Positions 1 to 6,651 of a DNA stretch of 6,651 nt are shown here, in pieces. The stretch is from positions 1 through 6,651 of the forward strand of contig DPKU01000074.1 in NCBI GenBank assembly GCA_003542355.1. Reading direction: 5' to 3'. Within the stretch, counting starts at the first letter, position 1, and the number at the start of each line of letters is the position of its first letter. Made by a program: the position numbers and the translations under genes. The notes beneath the pieces were generated by a model. The model had not been told where the DNA came from, searched no databases, and was given only the letters and a program-made list of their open reading frames with translations. Origin of the DNA: Clostridiales bacterium. Lineage in GTDB: Bacteria; Bacillota; Clostridia; Peptostreptococcales; Anaerovoracaceae.

Positions 1-2
1 CA

Positions 3-2132
3 GCAGAGTCACTGTCGAAAAATTGCTTTCCCTGCTTGCTCCCGAACCGAAAGACTGCCGCATTTTTGAGTGCGGATCTTCCGGAGCTGCCCCGGATCCG
101 AGGATTGGTTTCTGCCATTACCGTTCTCAGGGAACTGGAGGACGAAATCAAGCGCTGCATCCTGTCCGAGGATGAAATCGCCGACAGCGCCAGCGCAGAG
201 TTGAAGCGGATCCGGCGCGCGATTGTGCGCCAGAACGAAGCCATTCGTTCCAAGATCCAGCAGATCGTGGGATCCGCGGAGAACCGGATGCTTTTGCAGG
301 ATGCTCTGGTGACCATGCGTCAGGGACGATACGTGATCCCCGTCAAGGCGGAGCACAAAAACCGCTTCCCGGGCATCGTCCACGATCAGTCGTCTTCCGG
401 TGCTACGCTCTTTGTAGAACCCCAGACCATCGTCATTATGAACAATGAACTCCGGGAGCTGGAGCTGGAAGAAAAGAAAGAGATCTTCCGCATCCTCCAG
501 GAGCTGTCGGGCCAAGTCGGCGCCCAGGAGCTTCAGATCAGAGGAAACCAGGAGATCCTTACTCAGTTGGACTTTATGTTTTCCAAGGGCCGCCTGGCCT
601 GCAACATGAAGGGAAGCTGTCCCGACATCAGCGGGGAGGGCGTGCTCCGGATCCGGAAGGGAAGACATCCCCTGATCGACAAGAAAACCGTGGTGCCCGT
701 GGATGTGAGCATCGGTGAAGCTTACGATACGCTGGTGATCACCGGACCCAACACCGGAGGCAAGACCGTGACGCTCAAAACCGTGGGACTGCTGTGCCTG
801 ATGGCCCAGTCCGGCTTGTTCGTTCCGGCGGGTGACGGGACGGTGCTGCCGGTCTTTGAAAATATCTTTGCGGACATCGGGGACGAGCAGAGCATCGAAC
901 AGAGTCTGTCCACCTTCAGTTCTCACATGAACAACATCGTGGATATCGTGATCGGCGCCGGAGAGAATACACTGGTCCTTCTGGACGAGCTGGGCGCAGG
1001 TACGGATCCCACAGAAGGCGCTGCCCTTGCCATGGCTGTACTGGATCATCTGTACGGGAAAGGCGCTGTCACGCTGGCGACGACCCACTATACAGAGCTG
1101 AAAAAATATGCGCTCGCCACCTACGGTGTGCAGAACGCTTCCATGGAATTCAATGTGGAGACCCTGTCACCCACCTTCCGGCTCACCATCGGCGTACCGG
1201 GCAAATCCAACGCCTTTGAGATCTCTGCGAAGCTGGGCCTTCCGGATCCGATCATCGCCAACGCCAGAAATCTGTTGGAGCGGGGCGATATTCAGTTCGA
1301 AGACGTCCTTTCATCCATCGAAAAGGAAAGGAAGCAGGCCGAAGAGGAGCGGGAAGAAGCGATCCTGCTGAAGCTTTCGCTCAAGGATCAGAAAGTCCGC
1401 ATGGACCGGCTGGAAGAGCGTCTGCAGGCAGAAAAAGAAAAGGCCCTACAGGAAGCCCGGGAGGAAGCCAGGGAAATGCTCCGGGAAACCCGGGAGTCCG
1501 TGGACGAAGCGCGCAAAGAGATCGACCGGGCACGGACGTCGCTCCGGGAGGGGCAGGATCCTTCTCTGGGGAGGGCGTTGGAAGATCAAAAGCGAGCGCT
1601 GCGGGAAAAGGAAAAATCCTTGCGGGAAAAGCGCAATCCAGTAGTGAATCCCGCGCCGCCGGACAAAGCGGAGATCCAGATCGGCCGGCGCGTAAATGTG
1701 CTATCCGTGAACCAGAAGGGAAGCGTGCTTACCCTTCCCGACGACAAGGGCAGCTTTATGGTCCAGGCCGGACTTCTGAAGCTTTCTGTGAACGTATCAG
1801 ATGTGACCCTCGTGCAGGAAAATGTCACAGTGAAGGAACGGGAAAACGCGAAATACTCCCGCATGTACCACCAAAAGGCCATGGAGATCGCCACCTCCGT
1901 GAACGTGGTGGGCAAGAATCTGGACGAGGCGGAAATGGCAGTGGACAAATATCTGGACGACGCCTTCCTGGCCGGACTGGGCCAGGTGAGCATCATTCAC
2001 GGCCGGGGCGCAGGGATCCTGCGGAACGGCCTGAGCAGCATGCTCAAACGCCACCGTCACGTGGACAAATTCAGAAAAGGAACCTATCAGGAAGGCGGCG
2101 AAGGCGTCACCATCGTCACCTTAAAAAAATAG
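3..2132 (+). CDS. mutS2: MutS2 family ATPase/Smr-domain protein, 5' end missing
   Basis: MutS2 is a cytoplasmic dimeric ATPase. Family members suppress homologous recombination by acting on branched DNA, and in Bacillus have also been linked to splitting collided ribosomes. Residues are counted from the TTG at 36, which is only the first possible start in this frame and probably not the real one: about 700 residues are present against roughly 780-790 for the family. Visible elements are the core region with HDQSSSGAT (116-124), RHPL (210-213), Walker A GPNTGGKT (237-244), STFSSHM (292-298), Walker B LVLLDE (313-318) followed by GAGTDP, and the TTH switch (349-351). A long charged coiled coil follows (about 428-533), then a small beta-rich KOW-like linker (about 545-592) and a C-terminal Smr domain (about 622-698) with HGRGAG (655-660). 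The usual Smr LDxRG motif reads VNVVG here. The frame stays open to the left edge, but the first 11-15 codons do not look like MutS2, which suggests a frameshift near 35-50. Family assignment is certain; intactness is not. Confidence 0.95.
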   Translation, partial: AESLSKNCFPCLLPNRKTAAFLSADLPELPRIRGLVSAITVLRELEDEIKRCILSEDEIADSASAELKRIRRAIVRQNEAIRSKIQQIVGSAENRMLLQDALVTMRQGRYVIPVKAEHKNRFPGIVHDQSSSGATLFVEPQTIVIMNNELRELELEEKKEIFRILQELSGQVGAQELQIRGNQEILTQLDFMFSKGRLACNMKGSCPDISGEGVLRIRKGRHPLIDKKTVVPVDVSIGEAYDTLVITGPNTGGKTVTLKTVGLLCLMAQSGLFVPAGDGTVLPVFENIFADIGDEQSIEQSLSTFSSHMNNIVDIVIGAGENTLVLLDELGAGTDPTEGAALAMAVLDHLYGKGAVTLATTHYTELKKYALATYGVQNASMEFNVETLSPTFRLTIGVPGKSNAFEISAKLGLPDPIIANARNLLERGDIQFEDVLSSIEKERKQAEEEREEAILLKLSLKDQKVRMDRLEERLQAEKEKALQEAREEAREMLRETRESVDEARKEIDRARTSLREGQDPSLGRALEDQKRALREKEKSLREKRNPVVNPAPPDKAEIQIGRRVNVLSVNQKGSVLTLPDDKGSFMVQAGLLKLSVNVSDVTLVQENVTVKERENAKYSRMYHQKAMEIATSVNVVGKNLDEAEMAVDKYLDDAFLAGLGQVSIIHGRGAGILRNGLSSMLKRHRHVDKFRKGTYQEGGEGVTIVTLKK

Positions 2133-2152
2133 ACTATAAAATGGACCACTAC

Positions 2153-2158
2153 AGGAGG
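2153..2158 (+). promoter_or_regulatory. Ribosome binding site of argS
   Basis: A perfect AGGAGG lies 4 bases before the ATG at 2163, inside the 30-base gap after mutS2. It is somewhat close to the start, but it is the only strong Shine-Dalgarno match in the gap and supports this ATG as the argS start. Confidence 0.8.
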
Positions 2159-2162
2159 ACCT

Positions 2163-3872
2163 ATGCTTAGCATCAAGAAAGAAATCGCCCGGATCCTGCA
2201 GCAAAAGCTGCCGGACATGAGTTTGGAAGAGCTGGAGAATTTCATCGAAATACCGTCGGACAGCAGTCTGGGAGACTATGCGTTTCCCTGTTTCCGTCTG
2301 GCGAAACAGCTCAGGAAGCCACCCCACGTGATCGCAGGGGAACTGGCGTCGGCCATCGGCGGCAACGAGCTGTTCGCCCGGGCTGAGGCGGTCAAGGCCT
2401 ATGTAAATATGTTCATTGACGGACAGTGGCTGGCCCGCATCACCCTAGAGGATGTGTGCAGCGCCGGGGACGACTTCGGCCGCAGCGATATCGGCGCAGG
2501 ACGCCCCGTGATCGTGGAGTTCAGTTCTCCGAATATCGCGAAACCTTTTCACATCGGCCACATCCGGACCACGGTGATCGGCAACGCCATCTATAAGATC
2601 TTCGACTTCCTCGGCTACAAGACCATCCGGATCAATCATCTGGGCGACTACGGGACCCAGTTCGGAAAAATGATCGTGGCCTATCGCCGCTGGGGAAAAA
2701 GAGAAGACGTGGAGGCCGCACCCATCAGCACGCTGCTGTCCTATTACGTCAAGTTCCACGAAGAGGTGGAAAAGGACCCGAGCCTGGACGACGAAGCCAG
2801 AGAGGTGTTTACGAAGCTGGAGCATCAGGCCCCGGAAGAAACGGCATTGTGGCAGTGGTTTCGCGACGAAAGTCTCAAGGAATTCGCTCGCGTCTACGAA
2901 ATGCTGGACATCGAATTCGATTCCTTTGCGGGGGAGAGCTTCTATTCCGATAAAATGCCGGCTGTTCTGGAAGAGATGGAAGCCAAAGGCGTGTTGAAGG
3001 ATTCCCAGGGCGCAAAGATCGTGGATCTGGAGGAATACGGCATGCCGCCGGCCCTGATCACCAAGACCGACGGATCTTCGCTGTACATCACCCGGGACAT
3101 CGCTGCGGCGATCTATCGGAAAAAGACCTATGACTTTTATAAGAATATCTACGTGGTGGGCGCTCAGCAAAACCTGCATTTCCAGCAGTGGTTCAAGATC
3201 CTGGAGCTCATGGGCTACGAATGGCACGATCAGTGCATCCATATCAACTTCGGGACCGTCAGCCTGGCCGAAGGGACCCTTTCGACACGAAAAGGCCGGG
3301 TCGTCTTCCTGGAAGACGTGCTGAACAAAGCGGTGGAGCAGACCCGCCAGGTGATCCGGGATAAAAATGTAAACACCGACAGCATCGAAGAAACTGCAAA
3401 AATGGTGGGCATCGGTGCCGTCATTTTCCAGGAGCTCTCCAATGGACGGATCAAGGACTACACCTTCTCCTGGGAAAAAACCCTGAACTTTGACGGCGAA
3501 ACGGGACCCTACGTGCAGTATACCCACGCCAGAGCCGCCAGCGTGCTGCGCAACGGCGACTGGACGGCGCCTCCTGCCCTCGATACGGTCGACCTGACCT
3601 ATCTGTCCAGCGACAGCGCTTTTGGCCTTCTCAAGACGATTTATCGTTTCCCGGAAGTGGTCCTGGACGCCGGCGACAAGTATGAACCTTCCCTGGTGAC
3701 ACGGCACATCGTGGATGTGGCGCAGGCGTTCAATAAATTCTATCACGACGAACACATCCTCACAGAAGACGCCCGGGAAAAGGAAGCCAAGCTGCTGCTC
3801 ACCTACGCGGCGAAGCAAACGATCAAAAACGGTCTGGGCCTCCTGGGTATCAAAGCACCGGAGAAAATGTAA
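2163..3872 (+). CDS. argS: Arginine--tRNA ligase (ArgRS)
   Basis: This class I aminoacyl-tRNA synthetase joins L-arginine to tRNA-Arg using ATP in the cytoplasm; it is essential for translation. The 569 residues match the family (about 555-580). The N-terminal tRNA-recognition domain covers roughly residues 1-90. The Rossmann catalytic core carries SSPNIAKPFHIGH with the HIGH signature at 130-133, then GDYGTQFGK. The second signature loop is LSTRKG at 373-378, where many relatives have MSTRKG; the Ser-Thr-Arg-Lys part is kept. The C-terminal DALR-type anticodon-binding domain begins near YVQYTHAR (from 450) and ends in the typical LLGIKAPEKM. The start is fixed by the AGGAGG just upstream and by an N-terminus of the usual length. 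It lies 30 bases after mutS2 and its TAA shares one base with the ATG of the next gene, so translation of the radical SAM gene is probably coupled to it. The gene looks intact. Confidence 0.98.
   Translation: MLSIKKEIARILQQKLPDMSLEELENFIEIPSDSSLGDYAFPCFRLAKQLRKPPHVIAGELASAIGGNELFARAEAVKAYVNMFIDGQWLARITLEDVCSAGDDFGRSDIGAGRPVIVEFSSPNIAKPFHIGHIRTTVIGNAIYKIFDFLGYKTIRINHLGDYGTQFGKMIVAYRRWGKREDVEAAPISTLLSYYVKFHEEVEKDPSLDDEAREVFTKLEHQAPEETALWQWFRDESLKEFARVYEMLDIEFDSFAGESFYSDKMPAVLEEMEAKGVLKDSQGAKIVDLEEYGMPPALITKTDGSSLYITRDIAAAIYRKKTYDFYKNIYVVGAQQNLHFQQWFKILELMGYEWHDQCIHINFGTVSLAEGTLSTRKGRVVFLEDVLNKAVEQTRQVIRDKNVNTDSIEETAKMVGIGAVIFQELSNGRIKDYTFSWEKTLNFDGETGPYVQYTHARAASVLRNGDWTAPPALDTVDLTYLSSDSAFGLLKTIYRFPEVVLDAGDKYEPSLVTRHIVDVAQAFNKFYHDEHILTEDAREKEAKLLLTYAAKQTIKNGLGLLGIKAPEKM
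3860..3863 (+). promoter_or_regulatory. Ribosome binding site inside the end of argS
   Basis: GGAG within the last codons of argS sits 8 bases before the ATG at 3872, a good spacing. Together with the TAATG overlap it supports that start and suggests re-initiation by ribosomes finishing argS. Confidence 0.55.
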
Positions 3873-4744
3873 TGCAATACGAAGGAATGGTCTACCGGCC
3901 TCCCAGCGAGGCTTACAGTCTCATCGTGCAAGTCACCATCGGCTGCTCCCACAACGGGTGCACCTTCTGTTCCATGTTCAAAGAAAAGCAGTTCCGGGTC
4001 CGCAAACTGGAAGAGATCCGGGCGGATCTGCTGGAAGCAAGAGGATATTACAAGCGGGTCGACCGGATCTTTCTGGCCGATGGCGACGCCCTCTGCCTCT
4101 CCATAGACAAACTGCTGGCCATCCTGGAACTGGTCCGTCAGACCTTCCCCGAATGCGAGCGGGTGGGCATCTACGGCTCTGCCCGGGATGTGCTTCGCAA
4201 GTCACCGGAAGAGCTGGTCCGGCTGAAAGAGGCAGGTCTGGGCATCGTCTATCTGGGCGCCGAATCCGGCAGCCCACAGATCCTGAAGACCATCAACAAG
4301 AACGCCACCCGGGAAGAGCTGATCGAATCGGTGCAGCGCATTGAAGCCTCCGGCCTGCGGTCCTCCGTCACATTCATCTCCGGCATCGGCGGCAGAGCGC
4401 TGTGGCAGGAGCATGCCTTGATGACGGCTTCCATGATCAGCGAAATGCAGCCCTATTATGCCAGCGTACTCACCCTGATGGTGGAACCGGAAGCCCCGTT
4501 GTATGCAGACATTAAAGAAGGACGCTTCGAACTGCTCACGCCTGCAGAGGTGATGGCAGAAATGGAATGCATGATGGAAAACATTCATGTTACAAAGAAA
4601 TGCGTGTTCCGGAGCAATCACGCCTCCAATTACCTGTCCCTGAAGGGCGATCTGCCCGAGGATCAGGAACGGATGCTGGCACAGATCCGGGCGGCGAAAG
4701 AAAACACATCCATGCTCAAGGAGGAATACTTCAGAGCGCTGTAA
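3872..4744 (+). CDS. Radical SAM protein with CX4CX2C cluster motif, function unknown
   Basis: Radical SAM enzymes use a [4Fe-4S] cluster to cleave S-adenosylmethionine into a reactive radical; the substrate of this one is unknown. The 290-residue protein starts MQYEGMVYRPP and reads VTIGCSHNGCTFCSM, with candidate cluster ligands Cys25, Cys30 and Cys33. The spacing is CX4CX2C rather than the usual CX3CX2C. ADGD at 69-72 occupies the place of the SAM-binding GGE motif, and YLGAESGS (127-134) is the ESGS-type strand common in COG1032-like members. FISGIGG and, near the C-terminus, RSNHASNYL (247-255) look like family-specific motifs. From memory, similar proteins with a CSHNxCTFC core are widespread in Clostridia and annotated only as radical SAM protein. 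There is no N-terminal cobalamin domain and no C-terminal cysteine cluster of SPASM type; only Cys233 and Cys244 lie in the last 60 residues. The start is set by GGAG at good spacing and the one-base overlap with argS. Superfamily is firm; the role is not known. Confidence 0.92.
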   Translation: MQYEGMVYRPPSEAYSLIVQVTIGCSHNGCTFCSMFKEKQFRVRKLEEIRADLLEARGYYKRVDRIFLADGDALCLSIDKLLAILELVRQTFPECERVGIYGSARDVLRKSPEELVRLKEAGLGIVYLGAESGSPQILKTINKNATREELIESVQRIEASGLRSSVTFISGIGGRALWQEHALMTASMISEMQPYYASVLTLMVEPEAPLYADIKEGRFELLTPAEVMAEMECMMENIHVTKKCVFRSNHASNYLSLKGDLPEDQERMLAQIRAAKENTSMLKEEYFRAL

Positions 4745-4748
4745 GGAC

Positions 4749-4754
4749 GGAGGA
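4749..4754 (+). promoter_or_regulatory. Ribosome binding site of the second radical SAM gene
   Basis: GGAGGA in the 20-base gap lies about 10 bases before the ATG at 4765. The reading frame is open further upstream, to an ATG at 4567 inside the preceding gene. However, the protein homologous to the family begins at MRILLTTLNSKYIHSN, and this site selects 4765. Confidence 0.65.
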
Positions 4755-4764
4755 TCCACGTTCC

Positions 4765-6282
4765 ATGAGAATCTTGCTGACCACACTCAATTCGAAGTAT
4801 ATCCATTCCAACCTGGCGCTTCGCTACCTGTATTCCGTGGCCGGAAGGTACCGGGATCAGATGGAGATCGACGAGTACACCATCAATCACACGGATGACT
4901 ATATCTTTACCGAACTGATGCGCAAGGACAGCAAGCTCTACTGTTTTTCCTGCTATATCTGGAACATCGATCGGATCCTGTATCTTGCCCAGACATTGAA
5001 GCAGGCCAAACCCAACATCAAGATCCTTCTGGGGGGACCGGAAGTAAGCTACGAAGGCGAAGAGTTCCTTTTTCAAAACCCCTATGTGGATTTTGTGATC
5101 CAGGGGGAAGGCGAGGGTGCTTTTTCCGCGTTTTTGAAGCAATACTTTGCCACCGTTCCAGACTATGACAGCGTCTGGGGACTCCTGTACCGGGCGGGCG
5201 CCATTGTCCGAAAAAACAAGCCCTGTCCGCCGCTGAAATTCGAAAGCGTTCCAAATCCCTACGAGCTGCTGCCCGCCGAAGAGGACAAGATCCTCTACTA
5301 CGAATCTTCCCGGGGCTGCCCCTTCAACTGCGCTTACTGCCTGTCCTGCATCGACCGGCAGGTGCGGGCGCTGCCCCTTGAGCGCGTGAAGGAAGATTTA
5401 AAGTACTTCATTTACAAGCGCGTCAAGCAGGTGAAATTTGTGGACCGAACCTTCAATTTCGATACCAGGCGCAGCCTGGAGCTCATGAAGTACCTGATCG
5501 AAAAGGACAACGGGATCACCAATTATCACCTGGAGCTGTGCGGTGAGCTGATGACCGAGGAGCACTTTGCGCTGCTGGCCCATGCCCGTCCCGGATTGTT
5601 CCAGTTCGAGATCGGCGTACAGTCCACCAATCCCTCTACCCTGAACGCCATCAACCGCAGAGGGAACTTCGATAAGATCGCCGAAGCTGTCCGGCGGATC
5701 CAGGCCATCGGCGGGATCCATCTGCACCTGGATCTGATCGCCGGTTTGCCAAAGGAAGACTACCAGAGTTTTCGACTGTCCTTCAATGATGCTTACCGCC
5801 TGAAGCCGGATCATTTGCAACTGGGTTTTTTGAAGCTTCTGCCTGGAACGCCGATTCGTGAGGAAGCGGCGGAGCACGACTATATATACCGCAGACAGCC
5901 ACCCTACGAAGTGATTTCCAACCGCTATCTGTCGGCCTTGTCGTTGGTTCGCCTGAAAATGGTGGAAAAAGTGCTGGATCTGTATTATAATCGTGGCGGG
6001 TTCAGCAACACGCTGGACTACGGAACGGAAGCGTTGGCCGACGATCCCTTCGGCTTTTTCGAAGAGTTGGCGGACTTCTTTTATTTAAAGGGATTTCAGC
6101 ACAGATCGCATTCCAAAGAGGACCTTTACCGGATTTTCCGTCAATACGGCAGGTGGAAGGACCGGTCTTCCCCCGGAACAGAATACGAAGTGGATCGACT
6201 GCTTCTGCGGGACATGGAAGAAACGATGAATGCGGAAGCAATCAAAAATTTTTTAAAAAAAGGATGGGACCCCCAAGGATGA
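4765..6282 (+). CDS. B12-binding-type radical SAM protein with DUF4080-like C-terminus
   Basis: The 505-residue protein has three parts. Residues 1 to about 140 resemble a cobalamin-binding Rossmann fold: MRILLTTLNSKYIHSNLALR at the start, then LLGGPEVSYEGEEF around 88-100 and FVIQGEGEGAF. No DxHxxG motif is evident, as in many cobalamin-radical SAM enzymes. The radical SAM core carries RGCPFNCAYC with Cys185, Cys189 and Cys192 (CX3CX2C), and a further Cys195 directly after. It continues with EIGVQS (282-287) and LDLIAGLP (322-329), then LKLLPGTP. The C-terminal part (about 370-505), containing YRRQPPYEV and an aromatic-rich stretch, matches my memory of DUF4080, a domain that accompanies such proteins in Clostridia. 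Members of the wider class carry out methylations and rearrangements; this substrate is unknown. The start at 4765 is preferred over upstream in-frame codons because of its ribosome binding site and its fit to the family. It follows the first radical SAM gene by 20 bases, and its stop overlaps the next gene. Confidence 0.93.
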   Translation: MRILLTTLNSKYIHSNLALRYLYSVAGRYRDQMEIDEYTINHTDDYIFTELMRKDSKLYCFSCYIWNIDRILYLAQTLKQAKPNIKILLGGPEVSYEGEEFLFQNPYVDFVIQGEGEGAFSAFLKQYFATVPDYDSVWGLLYRAGAIVRKNKPCPPLKFESVPNPYELLPAEEDKILYYESSRGCPFNCAYCLSCIDRQVRALPLERVKEDLKYFIYKRVKQVKFVDRTFNFDTRRSLELMKYLIEKDNGITNYHLELCGELMTEEHFALLAHARPGLFQFEIGVQSTNPSTLNAINRRGNFDKIAEAVRRIQAIGGIHLHLDLIAGLPKEDYQSFRLSFNDAYRLKPDHLQLGFLKLLPGTPIREEAAEHDYIYRRQPPYEVISNRYLSALSLVRLKMVEKVLDLYYNRGGFSNTLDYGTEALADDPFGFFEELADFFYLKGFQHRSHSKEDLYRIFRQYGRWKDRSSPGTEYEVDRLLLRDMEETMNAEAIKNFLKKGWDPQG

Positions 6283-6651
6283 AACAATTGGAATTGCAAC
6301 AAGAGGAAAAAAGCAACATTTCACCGGTACCACCGCTGTTGCCGCCCTTCGCCTCAAGAAACGACCGGGTGGGGAAATACTTCAAACGATATCTGAAACT
6401 CTTTGTATTTGATGAGTTTTCGCCAAAGTTCATTGCTTCATTCAAAAACATGGAGTATATGACTGGTGTGCCCATTCCTCTGAGAAAAGAGGACGTGGAA
6501 GCCTTCCGGGGCGGTAGTGGGCTCAAAGTGTTGCACATTGCAGAAAACATGTCCTGGATCATGGGCATCGATCCCGGATTTCGCTATGTGCCCGAATACA
6601 TTCGCTTCATGAACCAATTTTTCAACTACAAGATCCTCGAAGGTCTTGTGA
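6279..6651 (+). CDS. Unrecognised protein, 3' end beyond the window
   Basis: An open frame starts at the ATG of an ATGA overlap with the preceding stop and runs 124 codons to the right edge without a stop. I do not recognise the family. The first 12 residues are polar and Gln/Glu-rich (MKQLELQQEEKS), followed by a proline-rich piece (PVPPLLPPF). Next is a basic-aromatic stretch (KYFKRYLKLFVFDEF), then GVPIPLRKEDVEAFRGG and LHIAENMSWIMGIDPGFRYVP. There is no signal peptide and no evident membrane segment, so it is probably cytoplasmic. A second in-frame ATG at 6264 would add five residues (MGPPR); the ATG at 6279 is chosen for the four-base overlap, although the nearest AGGA (6261-6264) is rather far upstream. 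This stretch appears more AT-rich than the genes before it. The tight coupling suggests it works with, or is co-expressed with, the DUF4080-type enzyme. A helical-repeat protein is conceivable once the rest is known, but nothing here proves it. Confidence 0.75.
   Translation, partial: MKQLELQQEEKSNISPVPPLLPPFASRNDRVGKYFKRYLKLFVFDEFSPKFIASFKNMEYMTGVPIPLRKEDVEAFRGGSGLKVLHIAENMSWIMGIDPGFRYVPEYIRFMNQFFNYKILEGLV

Noticed and set aside
9..1088. Minus-strand open frame of 359 codons opposite mutS2
   Set aside because: It covers the MutS2 ATPase core on the other strand. The product is composition-driven (His/Gln/Asp-rich) and has no recognisable domain.
2133..2162. Possible promoter (TATAAA at 2135-2140) or terminator between mutS2 and argS
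   Set aside because: No -35 element is found at 16-18 bases from the TATAAA, and no hairpin with a T-run is present. The 30-base gap contains little beyond the ribosome binding site.
2445..3818. Minus-strand open frame of 457 codons opposite argS
   Set aside because: It lies wholly opposite a certain argS gene and results from its G/C third-position bias. The translation is rich in His, Val and Phe without any family motif, and there is no good start region.
3715..4344. Plus-strand open frame overlapping the argS end and the first radical SAM gene
   Set aside because: It spans two certain genes in a third frame, and its translation is Arg/Ser/Pro-rich without domain features.
4567..4764. 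N-terminal extension of the second radical SAM protein from the ATG at 4567
   Set aside because: The extra 66 codons lie inside the upstream gene in another frame and look like frame-shadow sequence. The family N-terminus and the ribosome binding site both point to 4765.
6242..6568. Minus-strand open frame of 108 codons opposite the last gene
   Set aside because: The plus-strand frame is coupled to the upstream gene by ATGA and stays open to the edge. The minus frame has no ribosome binding site and would be the only gene on that strand.

Overview
The window looks like ordinary chromosomal DNA from an anaerobic member of the Firmicutes, most likely class Clostridia. The reasons are a MutS2-type recombination ATPase next to a Firmicutes-style arginyl-tRNA synthetase, strong AGGAGG-type ribosome binding sites, and two oxygen-sensitive radical SAM proteins of kinds I associate with anaerobic Clostridia. 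Coding DNA is moderately GC-rich, with G/C-biased third codon positions that also open long false reading frames on the minus strand. No RNA gene, CRISPR array, insertion sequence or integrase is visible.

Layout: five genes, all on the + strand and tightly packed. (1) mutS2 (left edge to 2132) lacks its beginning; a possible frameshift lies near 35-50. (2) argS (2163-3872) follows after 30 bases with a textbook ribosome binding site. (3) A radical SAM protein with a CX4CX2C iron-sulfur motif (3872-4744) overlaps the argS stop by one base (TAATG). (4) A radical SAM protein with a cobalamin-binding-type N-terminus and a C-terminal region resembling DUF4080 (4765-6282) follows after 20 bases. 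(5) An unrecognised protein (6279 to the right edge) overlaps the preceding stop by four bases (ATGA) and runs off the window. No gap between genes exceeds 30 bases, and no convincing terminator or internal promoter is visible, so the set reads as one operon, at least from argS onward.

How the genes may work together: MutS2 acts on recombination intermediates or collided ribosomes, and ArgS charges tRNA-Arg. Both are housekeeping functions linked, at most, by translation. The two radical SAM enzymes have no assigned substrate. Their coupling to argS and to the unknown fifth gene is the most interesting part of the window, because together they could form an uncharacterised modification pathway. 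That is inference from gene order only. Other points worth a second look are the non-canonical Smr motif of MutS2 and an A-run at the gene 4/gene 5 junction, where a -1 slip would fuse the two proteins.
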